Under the pieces are notes generated by a model that saw only the letters and a list, made by a program, of their open reading frames with translations, did no database searches and had not been told where the DNA came from. Of a stretch of DNA of 64,000 nucleotides, positions 51,890 to 60,872 are shown piece after piece; the stretch's first letter is position 1; every line of letters begins with the position of its first letter. The stretch is from NCBI RefSeq assembly GCF_904848625.1, contig NZ_CAJHCP010000012.1, positions 1-64,000 of the forward strand, written 5' to 3'. The translations under genes were made by a program, and so were the position numbers. The stretch comes from Paraburkholderia metrosideri. GTDB taxonomy: Bacteria; Pseudomonadota; Gammaproteobacteria; Burkholderiales; Burkholderiaceae.

Positions 51890-54280
51890 TCAACTTCCTT
51901 CGAGGAACGACTTGAGCTTGTCCGACCGGCTCGGGTGACGCAGCTTGCGCAGCGCCTTTGCCTCGATCTGACGAATCCGCTCACGCGTCACGTCGAACTG
52001 CTTGCCGACTTCTTCGAGCGTGTGATCGGTGCTCATCTCGATACCGAAACGCATGCGCAGCACTTTCGCTTCGCGCGGCGTCAGCGAATCGAGCACGTCC
52101 TTCACGACATCGCGCATGCTGGCATGCAAAGCGGCGTCGGCCGGCGCAACCGTGTTGTTGTCTTCGATGAAGTCGCCCAGATGCGAATCGTCGTCGTCAC
52201 CAATCGGCGTTTCCATCGAGATCGGCTCTTTCGCGATCTTCATGATCTTGCGGATTTTGTCTTCCGGCATTTCCATCTTTTCGGCCAGCGTTGCCGGATC
52301 CGGCTCAAGACCGGTTTCCTGCAGAATCTGCCGCGAAATACGGTTCATCTTGTTGATCGTTTCGATCATGTGAACCGGAATCCGGATGGTACGTGCCTGG
52401 TCCGCAATAGAGCGCGTAATGGCCTGGCGAATCCACCACGTGGCATACGTGGAAAACTTGTAGCCGCGACGATATTCGAACTTGTCCACCGCTTTCATCA
52501 GGCCGATATTGCCTTCCTGAATCAGGTCGAGGAACTGCAGGCCACGGTTCGTGTACTTCTTCGCAATCGAGATCACGAGACGCAAATTGGCCTCGGTCAT
52601 CTCGCGTTTTGCCTGACGCGCCTTCAGTTCACCGGCCGCCATCTGACGGTTGGTTTCCTTCAGGTCCTTCAGCGGCAGTACGACGCGCGCCTGCAAATCC
52701 AGAAGACGTTGTTGCTGTTCGCGAATGGCCGGAATGTTACGCGTGAGAATTGCGCTATACGCGTGACCTTCGCCGACGATCTTGTCGGCCCACTCCAGAT
52801 CCGTTTCGCTGCCCGGGAAACGCGCGATAAATTCCGCTCGCGGCATGCCGCACTTGTCGACCACGGTGTGCAGAATCTGGCGCTCGACCTGACGCACTTC
52901 GTCGACCTGCGCACGCAGCGTGTCGCACAGACGCTCGACCGTACGCGCGGTGAAGCGGATCGTCATCAGTTCGTTCTGAATCGTTTCCTGCGCCTTCAGA
53001 TACGACTTCGACTTGTAGCCTTCCTTCTCGAACGCGCGGCGCATCTTGTCGAACCATTCGCTGATCATCGCGAATTTTTCGAGCGACGCACGCTTGAGCG
53101 CTTCCATCTGCGCCGCGTTGGCCGTGGCTTGCGCCGCGCCGTCGTCTTCTTCCTCGTCTTCGTCGCTCTCTTCTTCGACTTCCTCTTCTTCGCTTTCGAT
53201 CGCTTCCGCTTCCTGCTCGGAGAAGCCGTCGGCGTCTTCAGCGTTCGCGTCGATCAGCCCGTCGACCAGTTCGTCGATACGAATCTCTTCGTTCGCGACG
53301 CGCTCGGCCATGGCCAGGATGTCGGCGATCGTGGTCGGGCACGCAGAGATGGCCATCACCATGTGCTTCAGGCCGTCTTCGATCCGCTTCGCGATTTCGA
53401 TTTCGCCTTCGCGCGTGAGCAGCTCGACGGTACCCATTTCACGCATGTACATGCGGACAGGGTCAGTCGTACGGCCGAATTCGGAGTCGACGGTAGAGAG
53501 CGCAACTTCCGCTTCTTCTTCCACTTCGTCGTCTGACGAAGCGGCCGGTGCGTTGTCGTTCAGCAGCAGCGTTTCAGCGTCGGGGGCCTGTTCGTAGACC
53601 GCCACGCCCATGTCGTTGAACGTGCTGATAATGCCTTCGATCGCCTCGGTTTCAGTAAAGTTGTCCGGCAGGTGATCGTTGATTTCAGCGTAGGTGAGGA
53701 AGCCGCGTTCCTTGCCGAGCTTGATCAGCGCGCGCAGTTTCGAACGGCGCTCTTCGAGCTCTTCGACCGTGCCCGGCTGTGACGACGCGAAGGCATCTTT
53801 CAGCAGCGCTTTTTCCTTGGCACGACGGTCGCGAGCCTTGACCTTTTCGACCTTGGCCGGAACCGCGGCAGGGGTCTCTTCGGTCTGGGTTGCTTCGTCA
53901 TCGACAGATACTTCAGTCAGCTTTTTCGTCATGGAGTTCGCCGTACCGGCTGTAGTCTCGACTCGCGGCTGTTGAACAACAGCCGGTTGAACCGTGGATA
54001 CTGGAATCTCACGCGCCGCCGCTTCGTCCTGCACGGCAGGCGCTTCCCTTGCGCTTCTGACACCTGGCCTCGAGGCAGCCGGTTGTGGCACAGCTTTCGC
54101 GGCCATGACCGGATCTGCCTGCGCGGCCGAAGTGGTCGATGAGTTCTTCCCGGCAACCGGCGTAACGCTGACGGTAGACGTTTTTCTGGCGGAAGAAACT
54201 AACCTGGCCTCGGTGACCTTTCGGGTCGGCTCCTTGGAGCTTGTGCCTGTCGCTTTATTTCCGCCTGTAGTCTTTGCCAT
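51890..54280 (-). CDS. rpoD: RNA polymerase primary sigma factor RpoD
   Basis: This 796-residue sigma-70 is longer than E. coli RpoD. It has a low-complexity N-terminal extension (about 1-115), region 1.1 (about 150-225), region 1.2 (DPVRMYMREMG), an acidic insert in the non-conserved region (runs of Glu and Asp around 350-375), regions 2.1-2.4 (RLVISIAKKYTNRGLQFLDL through TYATWWIRQAITRSIADQAR) and region 4 with LEEVGKQFDVTRERIRQIEA. It directs housekeeping transcription. It follows dnaG, and a promoter is visible between them. An internal ATG near residue 116 could give a shorter form. Confidence 0.97.
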   Translation of the reverse strand: MAKTTGGNKATGTSSKEPTRKVTEARLVSSARKTSTVSVTPVAGKNSSTTSAAQADPVMAAKAVPQPAASRPGVRSAREAPAVQDEAAAREIPVSTVQPAVVQQPRVETTAGTANSMTKKLTEVSVDDEATQTEETPAAVPAKVEKVKARDRRAKEKALLKDAFASSQPGTVEELEERRSKLRALIKLGKERGFLTYAEINDHLPDNFTETEAIEGIISTFNDMGVAVYEQAPDAETLLLNDNAPAASSDDEVEEEAEVALSTVDSEFGRTTDPVRMYMREMGTVELLTREGEIEIAKRIEDGLKHMVMAISACPTTIADILAMAERVANEEIRIDELVDGLIDANAEDADGFSEQEAEAIESEEEEVEEESDEDEEEDDGAAQATANAAQMEALKRASLEKFAMISEWFDKMRRAFEKEGYKSKSYLKAQETIQNELMTIRFTARTVERLCDTLRAQVDEVRQVERQILHTVVDKCGMPRAEFIARFPGSETDLEWADKIVGEGHAYSAILTRNIPAIREQQQRLLDLQARVVLPLKDLKETNRQMAAGELKARQAKREMTEANLRLVISIAKKYTNRGLQFLDLIQEGNIGLMKAVDKFEYRRGYKFSTYATWWIRQAITRSIADQARTIRIPVHMIETINKMNRISRQILQETGLEPDPATLAEKMEMPEDKIRKIMKIAKEPISMETPIGDDDDSHLGDFIEDNNTVAPADAALHASMRDVVKDVLDSLTPREAKVLRMRFGIEMSTDHTLEEVGKQFDVTRERIRQIEAKALRKLRHPSRSDKLKSFLEGS

Positions 54281-54341
54281 CGCATCGCCTTTTCGCCTTT
54301 GCTAGGAAAACCCTTGAAAAACAAACCGCTAGAAACCTTTA

Positions 54342-54367
54342 ATTATAGCACCGAGGTTTTTTGTCAA
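54342..54367 (-). promoter_or_regulatory. rpoD promoter with extended -10
   Basis: In the dnaG-rpoD gap on the minus strand there is a perfect TTGACA (54362-54367) and a perfect TATAAT (54342-54347) preceded by TGC, an extended -10. The spacer is only 14 bp, shorter than the normal 16-18. The extended -10 may work without the -35 box. Confidence 0.65.
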
Positions 54368-54372
54368 CCCCT

Positions 54373-56250
54373 TTACAGCCCGAGTTGGCGCTTCATATCA
54401 GCGCGCTTCCTGTTCAGTTCCGACAGCTCCGCGAACTCCTCCGGCGTATGCCGGGATTGCCGCGAAAGTTGCTCGAGCCGGTCACAGTAAGCGTCGTACC
54501 GCATCTTCAGGATCGCTGCCTTCAGTTCCTCACCGACGATCCTTTCCTGCTCGCGCCGCTCCTCGATCACGGTCGCATCCTCCGGGTCTTTCAGCAGCAA
54601 ATCCCGGACGTTTTCATCATAGTCTAGAATTTTGCGAAAGATTTCCTCGAAAGTTGGGGCGTTTGCGCCGTTTCGCAATAGGTCGGACAACAACTGAAAC
54701 TCCGCTGAATCGCCCAGTGCACGCGCGTGCGTGGTCACCTCCTCAAACAGTTCGCCGTGCCGGGTCACGCTCAGAAGCGCCTGTTCGGCGTCTTCGTCGA
54801 GCACCGCCACCGTGCGCGGATACATCACCAGATTGCGCAGCGTCTTTTCTTCGATCCCCGTCACGCTGCGGCGGTCCTTGCGGGCTGGCGCCTGGCGGGC
54901 GGCTGCGGCGATCCGCGAATCGACTTCGCAGAGTGCGGCGACTTCGTCGAACGGCACGTCGAGCCGGTCGGCGAACATGTGCATGATCTGCGCCCGCAAC
55001 GCGTTGGCCGGCAGCGCCTGCAACAACGGCTTGGCGTCGAACAGCGCACGGGCACGGCCCTCGGGCTGGTCCAACTCCTTGCCGGTCAGCACCTCGTTCA
55101 GCATGAACTGCGACAGCGGCATTGCGCGTTCGACCTGTTCGGCGAACGCCTCGGTGCCGAATTCGCGCACGTAGCTGTCCGGATCGTGCTCGGACGGCAG
55201 GAACAGGAAGCGAATGGTCCGGTTGTCCGCCGCATGCGGCAAACAGGCGTCCAGTGCGCGGCGGGCGGCGCGGCGGCCGGCCGAATCGCCGTCAAAACTG
55301 AAGATGACCGTGTCGGTCTGGCGCATCAGTTTCTGGACGTGAATCGGCGTGCAAGCCGTGCCGAGCGTGGCGACCGCGTTCTGGAAACCCAATTGGGCCA
55401 GCGCGACCACGTCCATGTAGCCTTCCACCACGAGCACGTAATGCTGTTCGCGGATCGCCAGACGCGCTTCGAACAGACCGTACAGTTCGCTGCCTTTGTT
55501 AAATAGAGGCGTTTCAGGCGAATTCAAATACTTGGGCTCGCCGCCGTCCAGCACGCGCCCGCCGAAGCCGATCACCTGCCCTTTCACATTGCGGATCGGG
55601 AACATGATCCGCTCGCGGAAGCGGTCGTAACGGCGATTCTGCCCCTGCGCGTCGGACTTTTCGCTGACGATGACCAGCCCCGACTCGACCAGCGAATCGT
55701 CCCGGTAATTGGGAAAGGCGGGTTCGAGGTTCTGCCAGCCGTCCGGCGCATAGCCGAGGCCGAAACGGGCCGCAATTTCGCCGGTCAGCCCGCGTTTCTT
55801 CAAATATTGGATCGCATTGGGCGCGCTACGGAGTTGCTTGCGGTAATAGTCGCAAGCGGTCTGCATGACGTCGGAAAGCGCCGTGGTGACGGCCTTCGAA
55901 GCGCCGGGCGCATAACCGCCGCCAGAGCCACCCGCGCCGCCGCCATATCCCGGCGACGGCTCATTCGGCACGGTCAAACCGACCGATTGCGCCAGATCGT
56001 TGACGGCCTCAGGAAACGAGGAGCCCACATGCTCCATCAGAAATCCGATGGCCGTACCGTGCGCGCCGCAACCGAAGCAGTGATAGAACTGCTTAGTCGG
56101 ACTAACCGTAAACGAAGGGCTTTTCTCGTTGTGAAACGGACAAAGCCCCATGAAGTTCGCGCCGCCCTTTTTCAACTGCACATATCGACCGACCACGTCG
56201 ACGATATCGACGCGGTTGAGCAGGTCTTGCAGGAATGACGGTGGAATCAC
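54373..56250 (-). CDS. dnaG: DNA primase DnaG
   Basis: This 625-residue primase has a CHC2 zinc finger (Cys37, His40, Cys58, Cys61 in CPFH...HCFGC), the RNA-polymerase domain with the TOPRIM segments LVVEGYMDVVAL and FSFDGDSAGRRAARR, and the C-terminal DnaB-interacting domain. It makes RNA primers at the replication fork. The start is a GTG at 56250, with no ATG nearby. It lies between yqeY and rpoD, the macromolecular-synthesis order. Confidence 0.97.
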   Translation of the reverse strand: MIPPSFLQDLLNRVDIVDVVGRYVQLKKGGANFMGLCPFHNEKSPSFTVSPTKQFYHCFGCGAHGTAIGFLMEHVGSSFPEAVNDLAQSVGLTVPNEPSPGYGGGAGGSGGGYAPGASKAVTTALSDVMQTACDYYRKQLRSAPNAIQYLKKRGLTGEIAARFGLGYAPDGWQNLEPAFPNYRDDSLVESGLVIVSEKSDAQGQNRRYDRFRERIMFPIRNVKGQVIGFGGRVLDGGEPKYLNSPETPLFNKGSELYGLFEARLAIREQHYVLVVEGYMDVVALAQLGFQNAVATLGTACTPIHVQKLMRQTDTVIFSFDGDSAGRRAARRALDACLPHAADNRTIRFLFLPSEHDPDSYVREFGTEAFAEQVERAMPLSQFMLNEVLTGKELDQPEGRARALFDAKPLLQALPANALRAQIMHMFADRLDVPFDEVAALCEVDSRIAAAARQAPARKDRRSVTGIEEKTLRNLVMYPRTVAVLDEDAEQALLSVTRHGELFEEVTTHARALGDSAEFQLLSDLLRNGANAPTFEEIFRKILDYDENVRDLLLKDPEDATVIEERREQERIVGEELKAAILKMRYDAYCDRLEQLSRQSRHTPEEFAELSELNRKRADMKRQLGL

Positions 56251-56280
56251 AGTAAATGACGCTACCTTAAAAGCTCAACA

Positions 56281-56318
56281 CTGCACGCTGCGCCGCCGTC
56301 GGGCGACGCAGCGTGCAG
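56281..56318. repeat. 12-bp inverted repeat between yqeY and dnaG
   Basis: CTGCACGCTGCG (56281-56292) and CGCAGCGTGCAG (56307-56318) are perfect arms with a GC-rich loop. The same GCACGCTGCG/CGCAGCGTGC arms occur at 15095-15115. It could be an extragenic palindrome or an mRNA-processing site in the operon. Confidence 0.65.
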
Positions 56319-56335
56319 GCCGGGTCAAACGGAAA

Positions 56336-56782
56336 TTACTTCGAGAGCGCAGCCTTGACCTGAGCCGACACGGCCGTCATGTCGGCACGGCCAGCCAGCT
56401 TCGGCTTCAGCACGCCCATCACCTTGCCCATGTCCTGCGGACCGGCGGCGCCGGTTTGTGCGACCGCCGCCTGAACTTCGGCAACGATTTCCGCTTCAGA
56501 CATCTGTTCAGGCATATAGGCGGACAGGATGGCCAGTTCGGCCTTTTCCTTGTCGGCGAGATCGGTGCGGGCTGCGGCCTCGAACTGGCTGATCGAGTCC
56601 TTGCGCTGCTTGATCATTTTGTCGATGACGGCGGTGATCGCGGCGTCGCCGAGCGTCACACGCTCATCGACTTCGCGCTGCTTGATAGCGGCGAGCAGCA
56701 GACGGATCGTGCCGAGACGCTCGGTCTCGCGCGCCCGCATGGCAGCTTTCATATCGTCGTTGATCCGGTCTTTGAGAGTCAT
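56336..56782 (-). CDS. GatB/YqeY domain protein
   Basis: This 148-residue protein has the YqeY domain (LKDRINDDMKAAMRARETERL and the C-terminal MGKVMGVLKPKLAGRADM). YqeY resembles the tail of the GatB amidotransferase subunit and may bind tRNA, but its role is not settled. I chose ATG 56782, 5 nt after AGGTGAG; the GTG one codon earlier is also possible. It lies between the rpsU remnant and dnaG on the same strand. Confidence 0.92.
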   Translation of the reverse strand: MTLKDRINDDMKAAMRARETERLGTIRLLLAAIKQREVDERVTLGDAAITAVIDKMIKQRKDSISQFEAAARTDLADKEKAELAILSAYMPEQMSEAEIVAEVQAAVAQTGAAGPQDMGKVMGVLKPKLAGRADMTAVSAQVKAALSK

Positions 56783-57020
56783 CACTCACCTGAATGCGTT
56801 GAAATTTGTGAAACCGGCCGGGTGGCTTGGATCACCCACTGCATCAACACGAATACCCGCTTGGGGACTGCTTCCTCAAGCGGGTTGGCGCAATATGCGT
56901 AGTGAATGCGACCCTGCCGGCTGGCCCGAAGGGCCGTGTTTCTGTGACGGCACCTGCTGCGCCGCCACCGGTTGGATGTCGCCGCTCCGTTCAAGCGGAA
57001 CCGCGGCAACGCCAGAATCT

Positions 57021-57258
57021 GTAGAACTTCTTTGACAGCATCTGACCCACGCAGACGCTTGAAATGGCGCTTTACCGCAGCCTCCTTCTTGCGCTCACGC
57101 TCAGCCGTTAGCTTTTCGTAATAGCCGCAAGCGCTAAGCTCGGTCAGCCCACCGTTTTTCTCGATGGTGCGCTTGAAACGGCGCATGACGACTTCAAACG
57201 GCCCGTTGTCTGCTTGTTACCTCTGCTTGCTGCCTTTTTCGCGGATGATCGTCGTTTT
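57021..57258 (-). pseudogene. rpsU: decayed ribosomal protein S21 gene
   Basis: Read on the minus strand, the centre encodes an S21-like segment (PFEVVMRRFKRTIEKNG... and ERKKEAAVKRHFKRLR). The start is broken: TTII aligns with the S21 start, but it is followed by about 27 extra bases with an in-frame TAA, and no start codon precedes it. Near the 3' end a one-base insertion shifts the frame; the correct ending (QMLSKKFY) resumes in another frame. So the copy is disrupted at both ends. It sits where rpsU normally heads yqeY-dnaG-rpoD. A functional S21 must be encoded elsewhere. Confidence 0.75.
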
Positions 57259-57336
57259 TCAATAACGAAACTCCGCAGAGGTTCAGGAGTATAGCAGAGC
57301 TTTCTCACAAAGCTAATGCGCCGTCAAGCCCCTTCT

Positions 57337-58554
57337 TTATGCGCCTCGCACGTACTCCACAGCGGCTTCGCCGGCTGCTACGCCTGATGCCCACGCCCAC
57401 TGAAAATTGTAGCCGCCGAGCCAGCCGGTTACGTCGACCGCCTCGCCGATGAAGTACAACCCCGGCGTGCGCTCGCTCATCATCGTCGTCGACGACAGGC
57501 CGCGGGTGTCGACGCCGCCGCGCGTCACTTCGGCCTTGCGATAGCCTTCAGTGCCATTCGGCGTCAGCGTCCAGCGCGACAGAGCGTCACCCACGCGCCG
57601 CAGCGTTTTGTCCGGCAGATCGGCCACACGGGCATCCGCGGGAATCTGGTGAGTTTCCAGCCACACATGAGCGAGCCGTTGCGGCACCCATTCGGATAGC
57701 AGATTGGCAATCTGACGCCTGGTGCCCGTTTTCGACTCCAGCAACTCGGTCGTGGCGTCGCGCTCGGGCAGCAGGTTGATATGAATCGGCTCGCCGGGCT
57801 GCCAGTAGCTCGAAATCTGCAGGACGCCGGGTCCGGACAAACCACGGTGCGTGAGCAGCAGGTCTTCGTTGAATTCAGCACCCGTCTTCTTGTTACCGGT
57901 CGCCAACTGGACTTCGAGCGACACGCCGGACAGCGCCGCAAATGGCGCCCAGTCGGCGGCGGCGAAGGTCAGCGGAACCAGCGCTGGACGCGTATCGATC
58001 AGCTTGTGGCCAAACTGCCTGGCGATCCGATACGCGAAATCAGTCGCGCCGATCTTGGGAATCGACAGGCCGCCGGTCGCCACGACCAACGCGCGTGCGG
58101 TGATCGGGCCCGACTGGGTATCCAGCGTAAAACGGCCCTCCGCGTCGCGCCGAACTTCTTCCACCGACAGCGGCGTGCGCCACGCAATCTGACCCGCGTC
58201 GCACTCGTTCTTCAGCACGTTGATGATCGCGTCGCTCGACTGATCGCAGAAAAGCTGCCCTTTGTGCTTCTCGTGCCACGTCACATGATGGCGTTTGAGC
58301 AGTGCCATGAAGTCGCGTGGCGTATAGCGCGCCAGCGCCGACCGGCAGAAATGCGGATTCGCCGACAGATAATTGCCGGGCCCCGCATACAGATTCGTGA
58401 AATTGCACCGGCCGCCGCCGGAGATGCGGATTTTTTCCGCGAGACGCTGCGAATGGTCGATCAGCACCACGCGACGGCCGAGTTGCCCAGCTACAGCCGC
58501 GCACATCATGCCGGCCGCGCCCGCGCCGATCACTGCGATATCAAAGGATTCCAT
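57337..58554 (-). CDS. HI0933/BaiN-family flavoprotein
   Basis: This 405-residue protein has an N-terminal FAD-binding Rossmann motif (GAGAAGMMCAAVAG), the family segment ISGGGRCNFTN and the C-terminal GEAVDVTGWLGGYNFQWAWASG. HI0933-type flavoproteins occur widely; a few reduce steroids or other substrates, but most have no known role. It is divergent from tsaD across about 120 nt. Confidence 0.93.
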   Translation of the reverse strand: MESFDIAVIGAGAAGMMCAAVAGQLGRRVVLIDHSQRLAEKIRISGGGRCNFTNLYAGPGNYLSANPHFCRSALARYTPRDFMALLKRHHVTWHEKHKGQLFCDQSSDAIINVLKNECDAGQIAWRTPLSVEEVRRDAEGRFTLDTQSGPITARALVVATGGLSIPKIGATDFAYRIARQFGHKLIDTRPALVPLTFAAADWAPFAALSGVSLEVQLATGNKKTGAEFNEDLLLTHRGLSGPGVLQISSYWQPGEPIHINLLPERDATTELLESKTGTRRQIANLLSEWVPQRLAHVWLETHQIPADARVADLPDKTLRRVGDALSRWTLTPNGTEGYRKAEVTRGGVDTRGLSSTTMMSERTPGLYFIGEAVDVTGWLGGYNFQWAWASGVAAGEAAVEYVRGA

Positions 58555-58677
58555 GGGGCCGCATTGTACCCGCGCGCCGGCGGCCCCTCGCCCGCGCTGC
58601 TATACTTTGAGGCTTACCTTTTTCTTTCGAGCGCGCTGGTGTCCCCGCCTTCGCGCCCGTTCAAACCCCACCCCATC

Positions 58678-59706
58678 ATGCTCGTTCTCGGCATCGAAAG
58701 CTCCTGCGACGAAACCGGTCTCGCGCTCTACGACACAGAGCGCGGTCTGCTCGCGCACGCGTTGCATTCGCAAATTGCGATGCACCGGGAGTACGGCGGC
58801 GTCGTGCCGGAACTGGCGTCGCGCGACCACATCCGGCGTGCGCTGCCGTTGCTTGAAGAGGTGATGGAACGCGCAGGCGCCGTGCGCAGCGACATCGACG
58901 CGATTGCGTACACCCAAGGGCCGGGGCTAGCGGGCGCGCTGCTGGTCGGCGCGAGCGTTGCGAATTCGCTGGCCATGGCGTGGGACAAACCGACCATCGG
59001 CATTCATCACCTGGAAGGGCATTTGCTGTCGCCGTTACTCGTGGATGAGCCGCCGCCGTTCCCGTTCGTTGCGTTGCTGGTGTCCGGCGGTCATACGCAA
59101 TTGATGCGTGTGACCGACGTGGGCGTCTACGAGACGCTCGGCGAAACGCTCGACGACGCCGCCGGGGAAGCCTTCGACAAAACGGCGAAGCTGCTCGGCC
59201 TCGGCTATCCTGGCGGCCCAGAAGTCTCGCGCATGGCGGAATTCGGCACGCCAGGCGCCGTCGTCCTGCCGCGCCCCATGCTGCATTCCGGCGACCTGGA
59301 CTTCAGCTTCAGCGGGCTGAAAACGGCGGTGCTCACGAACGCGAAAAAGCTTGGCGGCGCGAATATCTGCGAACAGGCGAAGGCCGATCTGGCGCGCGGT
59401 TTCGTCGATGCGGCTGTGGAAGTGCTGGCCGCGAAATCGCTGGCCGCGCTGAAGAAGACCAAGCTTAACCGGCTGGTTGTGGCTGGCGGCGTTGGCGCGA
59501 ACCGGCAACTGCGCGAAGCGCTGTCCGCCGCCGCGAAGAAGCGCAACTTCTATGTGCATTACCCGGATCTGTCGCTGTGCACGGACAATGGCGCGATGAT
59601 CGCGCTGGCTGGCGCGCTGCGTCTGCAACGCTGGCCTGATCAGTCGGGCAAGGACTACGCGTTCACGGTAAAGCCGCGCTGGGATCTCACTTCACTTGCC
59701 CGCTAA
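58678..59706 (+). CDS. tsaD: tRNA N6-adenosine threonylcarbamoyltransferase TsaD
   Basis: This 342-residue protein begins MLVLGIESSCDETGLALY and has the metal-binding HHLEGH motif and the ASKH-fold segments GETLDDAAGEAFDKTAKLLGL and VAGGVGANRQLRE. With TsaB and TsaE it makes t6A37 in tRNAs that read ANN codons. It is the universal Kae1/Gcp family. The ATG at 58678 is the only reasonable start. Confidence 0.97.
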   Translation: MLVLGIESSCDETGLALYDTERGLLAHALHSQIAMHREYGGVVPELASRDHIRRALPLLEEVMERAGAVRSDIDAIAYTQGPGLAGALLVGASVANSLAMAWDKPTIGIHHLEGHLLSPLLVDEPPPFPFVALLVSGGHTQLMRVTDVGVYETLGETLDDAAGEAFDKTAKLLGLGYPGGPEVSRMAEFGTPGAVVLPRPMLHSGDLDFSFSGLKTAVLTNAKKLGGANICEQAKADLARGFVDAAVEVLAAKSLAALKKTKLNRLVVAGGVGANRQLREALSAAAKKRNFYVHYPDLSLCTDNGAMIALAGALRLQRWPDQSGKDYAFTVKPRWDLTSLAR

Positions 59707-59730
59707 GCCGCCAATCAGCGCACAGCCGTA

Positions 59731-59760
59731 AAAAAAGCCGCTTTTTAAAGCGGCTTTTTC
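59731..59760. terminator. bidirectional terminator after tsaD
   Basis: AAAAAGCCGCTTT and AAAGCGGCTTTTT form a 13-bp stem with a TT loop. It ends tsaD and the convergent folE2 transcript. Confidence 0.93.
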
Positions 59761-59788
59761 AATGCAAGACAGCAGACGCAAAGGTCGA

Positions 59789-60595
59789 TCAACCCACCCG
59801 CTTATCCCGCTCGATCACCGCATACGCGCTGTGATTGTGAATCGACTCGAAATTCTCTGCTTCAAGCGAATACGCAACGATCCGCTCGTCCGTATTCAGA
59901 CGCTGCGCAACATCGCGCACGAGATCTTCGACGAACTTCGGATTTTCATACGCACGTTCGGTGACGAACTTTTCATCCGGGCGCTTGAGCAAGCCCCACA
60001 GTTCGCACGACGCTTCCTCTTCAGCAATACGCACCAGTTCTTCCACAGCCACATCGCCCACCAGTTCGGCATTGATCGTGACGTGCGAGCGCTGGTTATG
60101 CGCGCCGTACTGCGAGATTTTCTTCGAACACGGGCACAGGCTCGTGACCGGCACCAGCACTTTCAGGAACAGACGCGTTGCGCCGTTGCGGGTATCGCCC
60201 GTCAACGTGACTTCGTAGTCGAGCAGGCTTTGCACACCCGATACCGGCGCGGTCTTGTTCACGAAATACGGGAATGACACTTCGATGCGGCCGGCTTCGG
60301 CTTCGAGCTTTTCGAGCATCGCCGCGAGCATCGTGCGGAACGTTACCGGTTCGAGCGGCGTCTTGTTCTCTTCGAGCAACGCGACAAAACGCGACATGTG
60401 CGTGCCCTTCTGCTCAGCCGGCAGATGCACGTCGAGATTCCACGTACCGACCGTCGGCTGCACTTCGCCACCTTGTGTGCGCACGGTCAACGGATGACGC
60501 ACGCCCTTGACGCCAACTCGCTGGATCGGGATTTGACGCGTATCGGGCGTGCTTTGCACGTCGGGCATCACAAAGGCGGGGTTCATCTGATTCAT
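59789..60595 (-). CDS. folE2: GTP cyclohydrolase FolE2
   Basis: This 268-residue protein is a FolE2-type (COG1469) GTP cyclohydrolase. It has the conserved Cys in SLCPCSKKIS and the VTINAELVGDVAVEELV segment. It makes dihydroneopterin triphosphate and does not depend strictly on zinc, unlike FolE. AAGGA precedes the ATG. It follows dxs on the same strand after a gap of about 280 nt. Confidence 0.95.
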   Translation of the reverse strand: MNQMNPAFVMPDVQSTPDTRQIPIQRVGVKGVRHPLTVRTQGGEVQPTVGTWNLDVHLPAEQKGTHMSRFVALLEENKTPLEPVTFRTMLAAMLEKLEAEAGRIEVSFPYFVNKTAPVSGVQSLLDYEVTLTGDTRNGATRLFLKVLVPVTSLCPCSKKISQYGAHNQRSHVTINAELVGDVAVEELVRIAEEEASCELWGLLKRPDEKFVTERAYENPKFVEDLVRDVAQRLNTDERIVAYSLEAENFESIHNHSAYAVIERDKRVG

Positions 60596-60872
60596 TTTTT
60601 TGTCCTTTCAAGAAACGCCGGGCCGAACCAGGTTTTCCACACCGCTGGCAATCCCGCTCCCTGCAAGAGGTTCCTTGGGTGGAGAGGAGATCGCCTCGTT
60701 GGGCGCCGTCGCGAAGCGACGGTTGGGGGCTCGCAGCGACCGGGCGAATCAGCCTACGCAACGGCGAACGCCGGCCTGGGCCGGCGTTACCAGATGGGCC
60801 GAAGCCTCATCGATTCAAGTGTGAGATTGCCATGCCGCCATAGCAGCGGCGACATGCCAAACGGCAGCGCAA
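60596..60872. other. dxs-folE2 intergenic region with hairpins
   Basis: A 10-bp stem AACGCCGGCC/GGCCGGCGTT (60767-60788) with a 2-nt loop lies downstream of dxs on the minus strand, and CCGTCGC/GCGACGG arms occur near 60704-60720. No T-run follows, so these look like mRNA-end or leader hairpins. No gene is supported. Confidence 0.5.

Noticed and set aside
51935..53536. Open frame of more than 500 codons antisense to rpoD
   Set aside because: It results from codon bias of rpoD. The sense strand is a certain gene, and the antisense protein has no recognisable domain.
57781..58677. Upstream extension of the tsaD frame
   Set aside because: The added part is antisense to the flavoprotein gene; TsaD has its family start at 58678.
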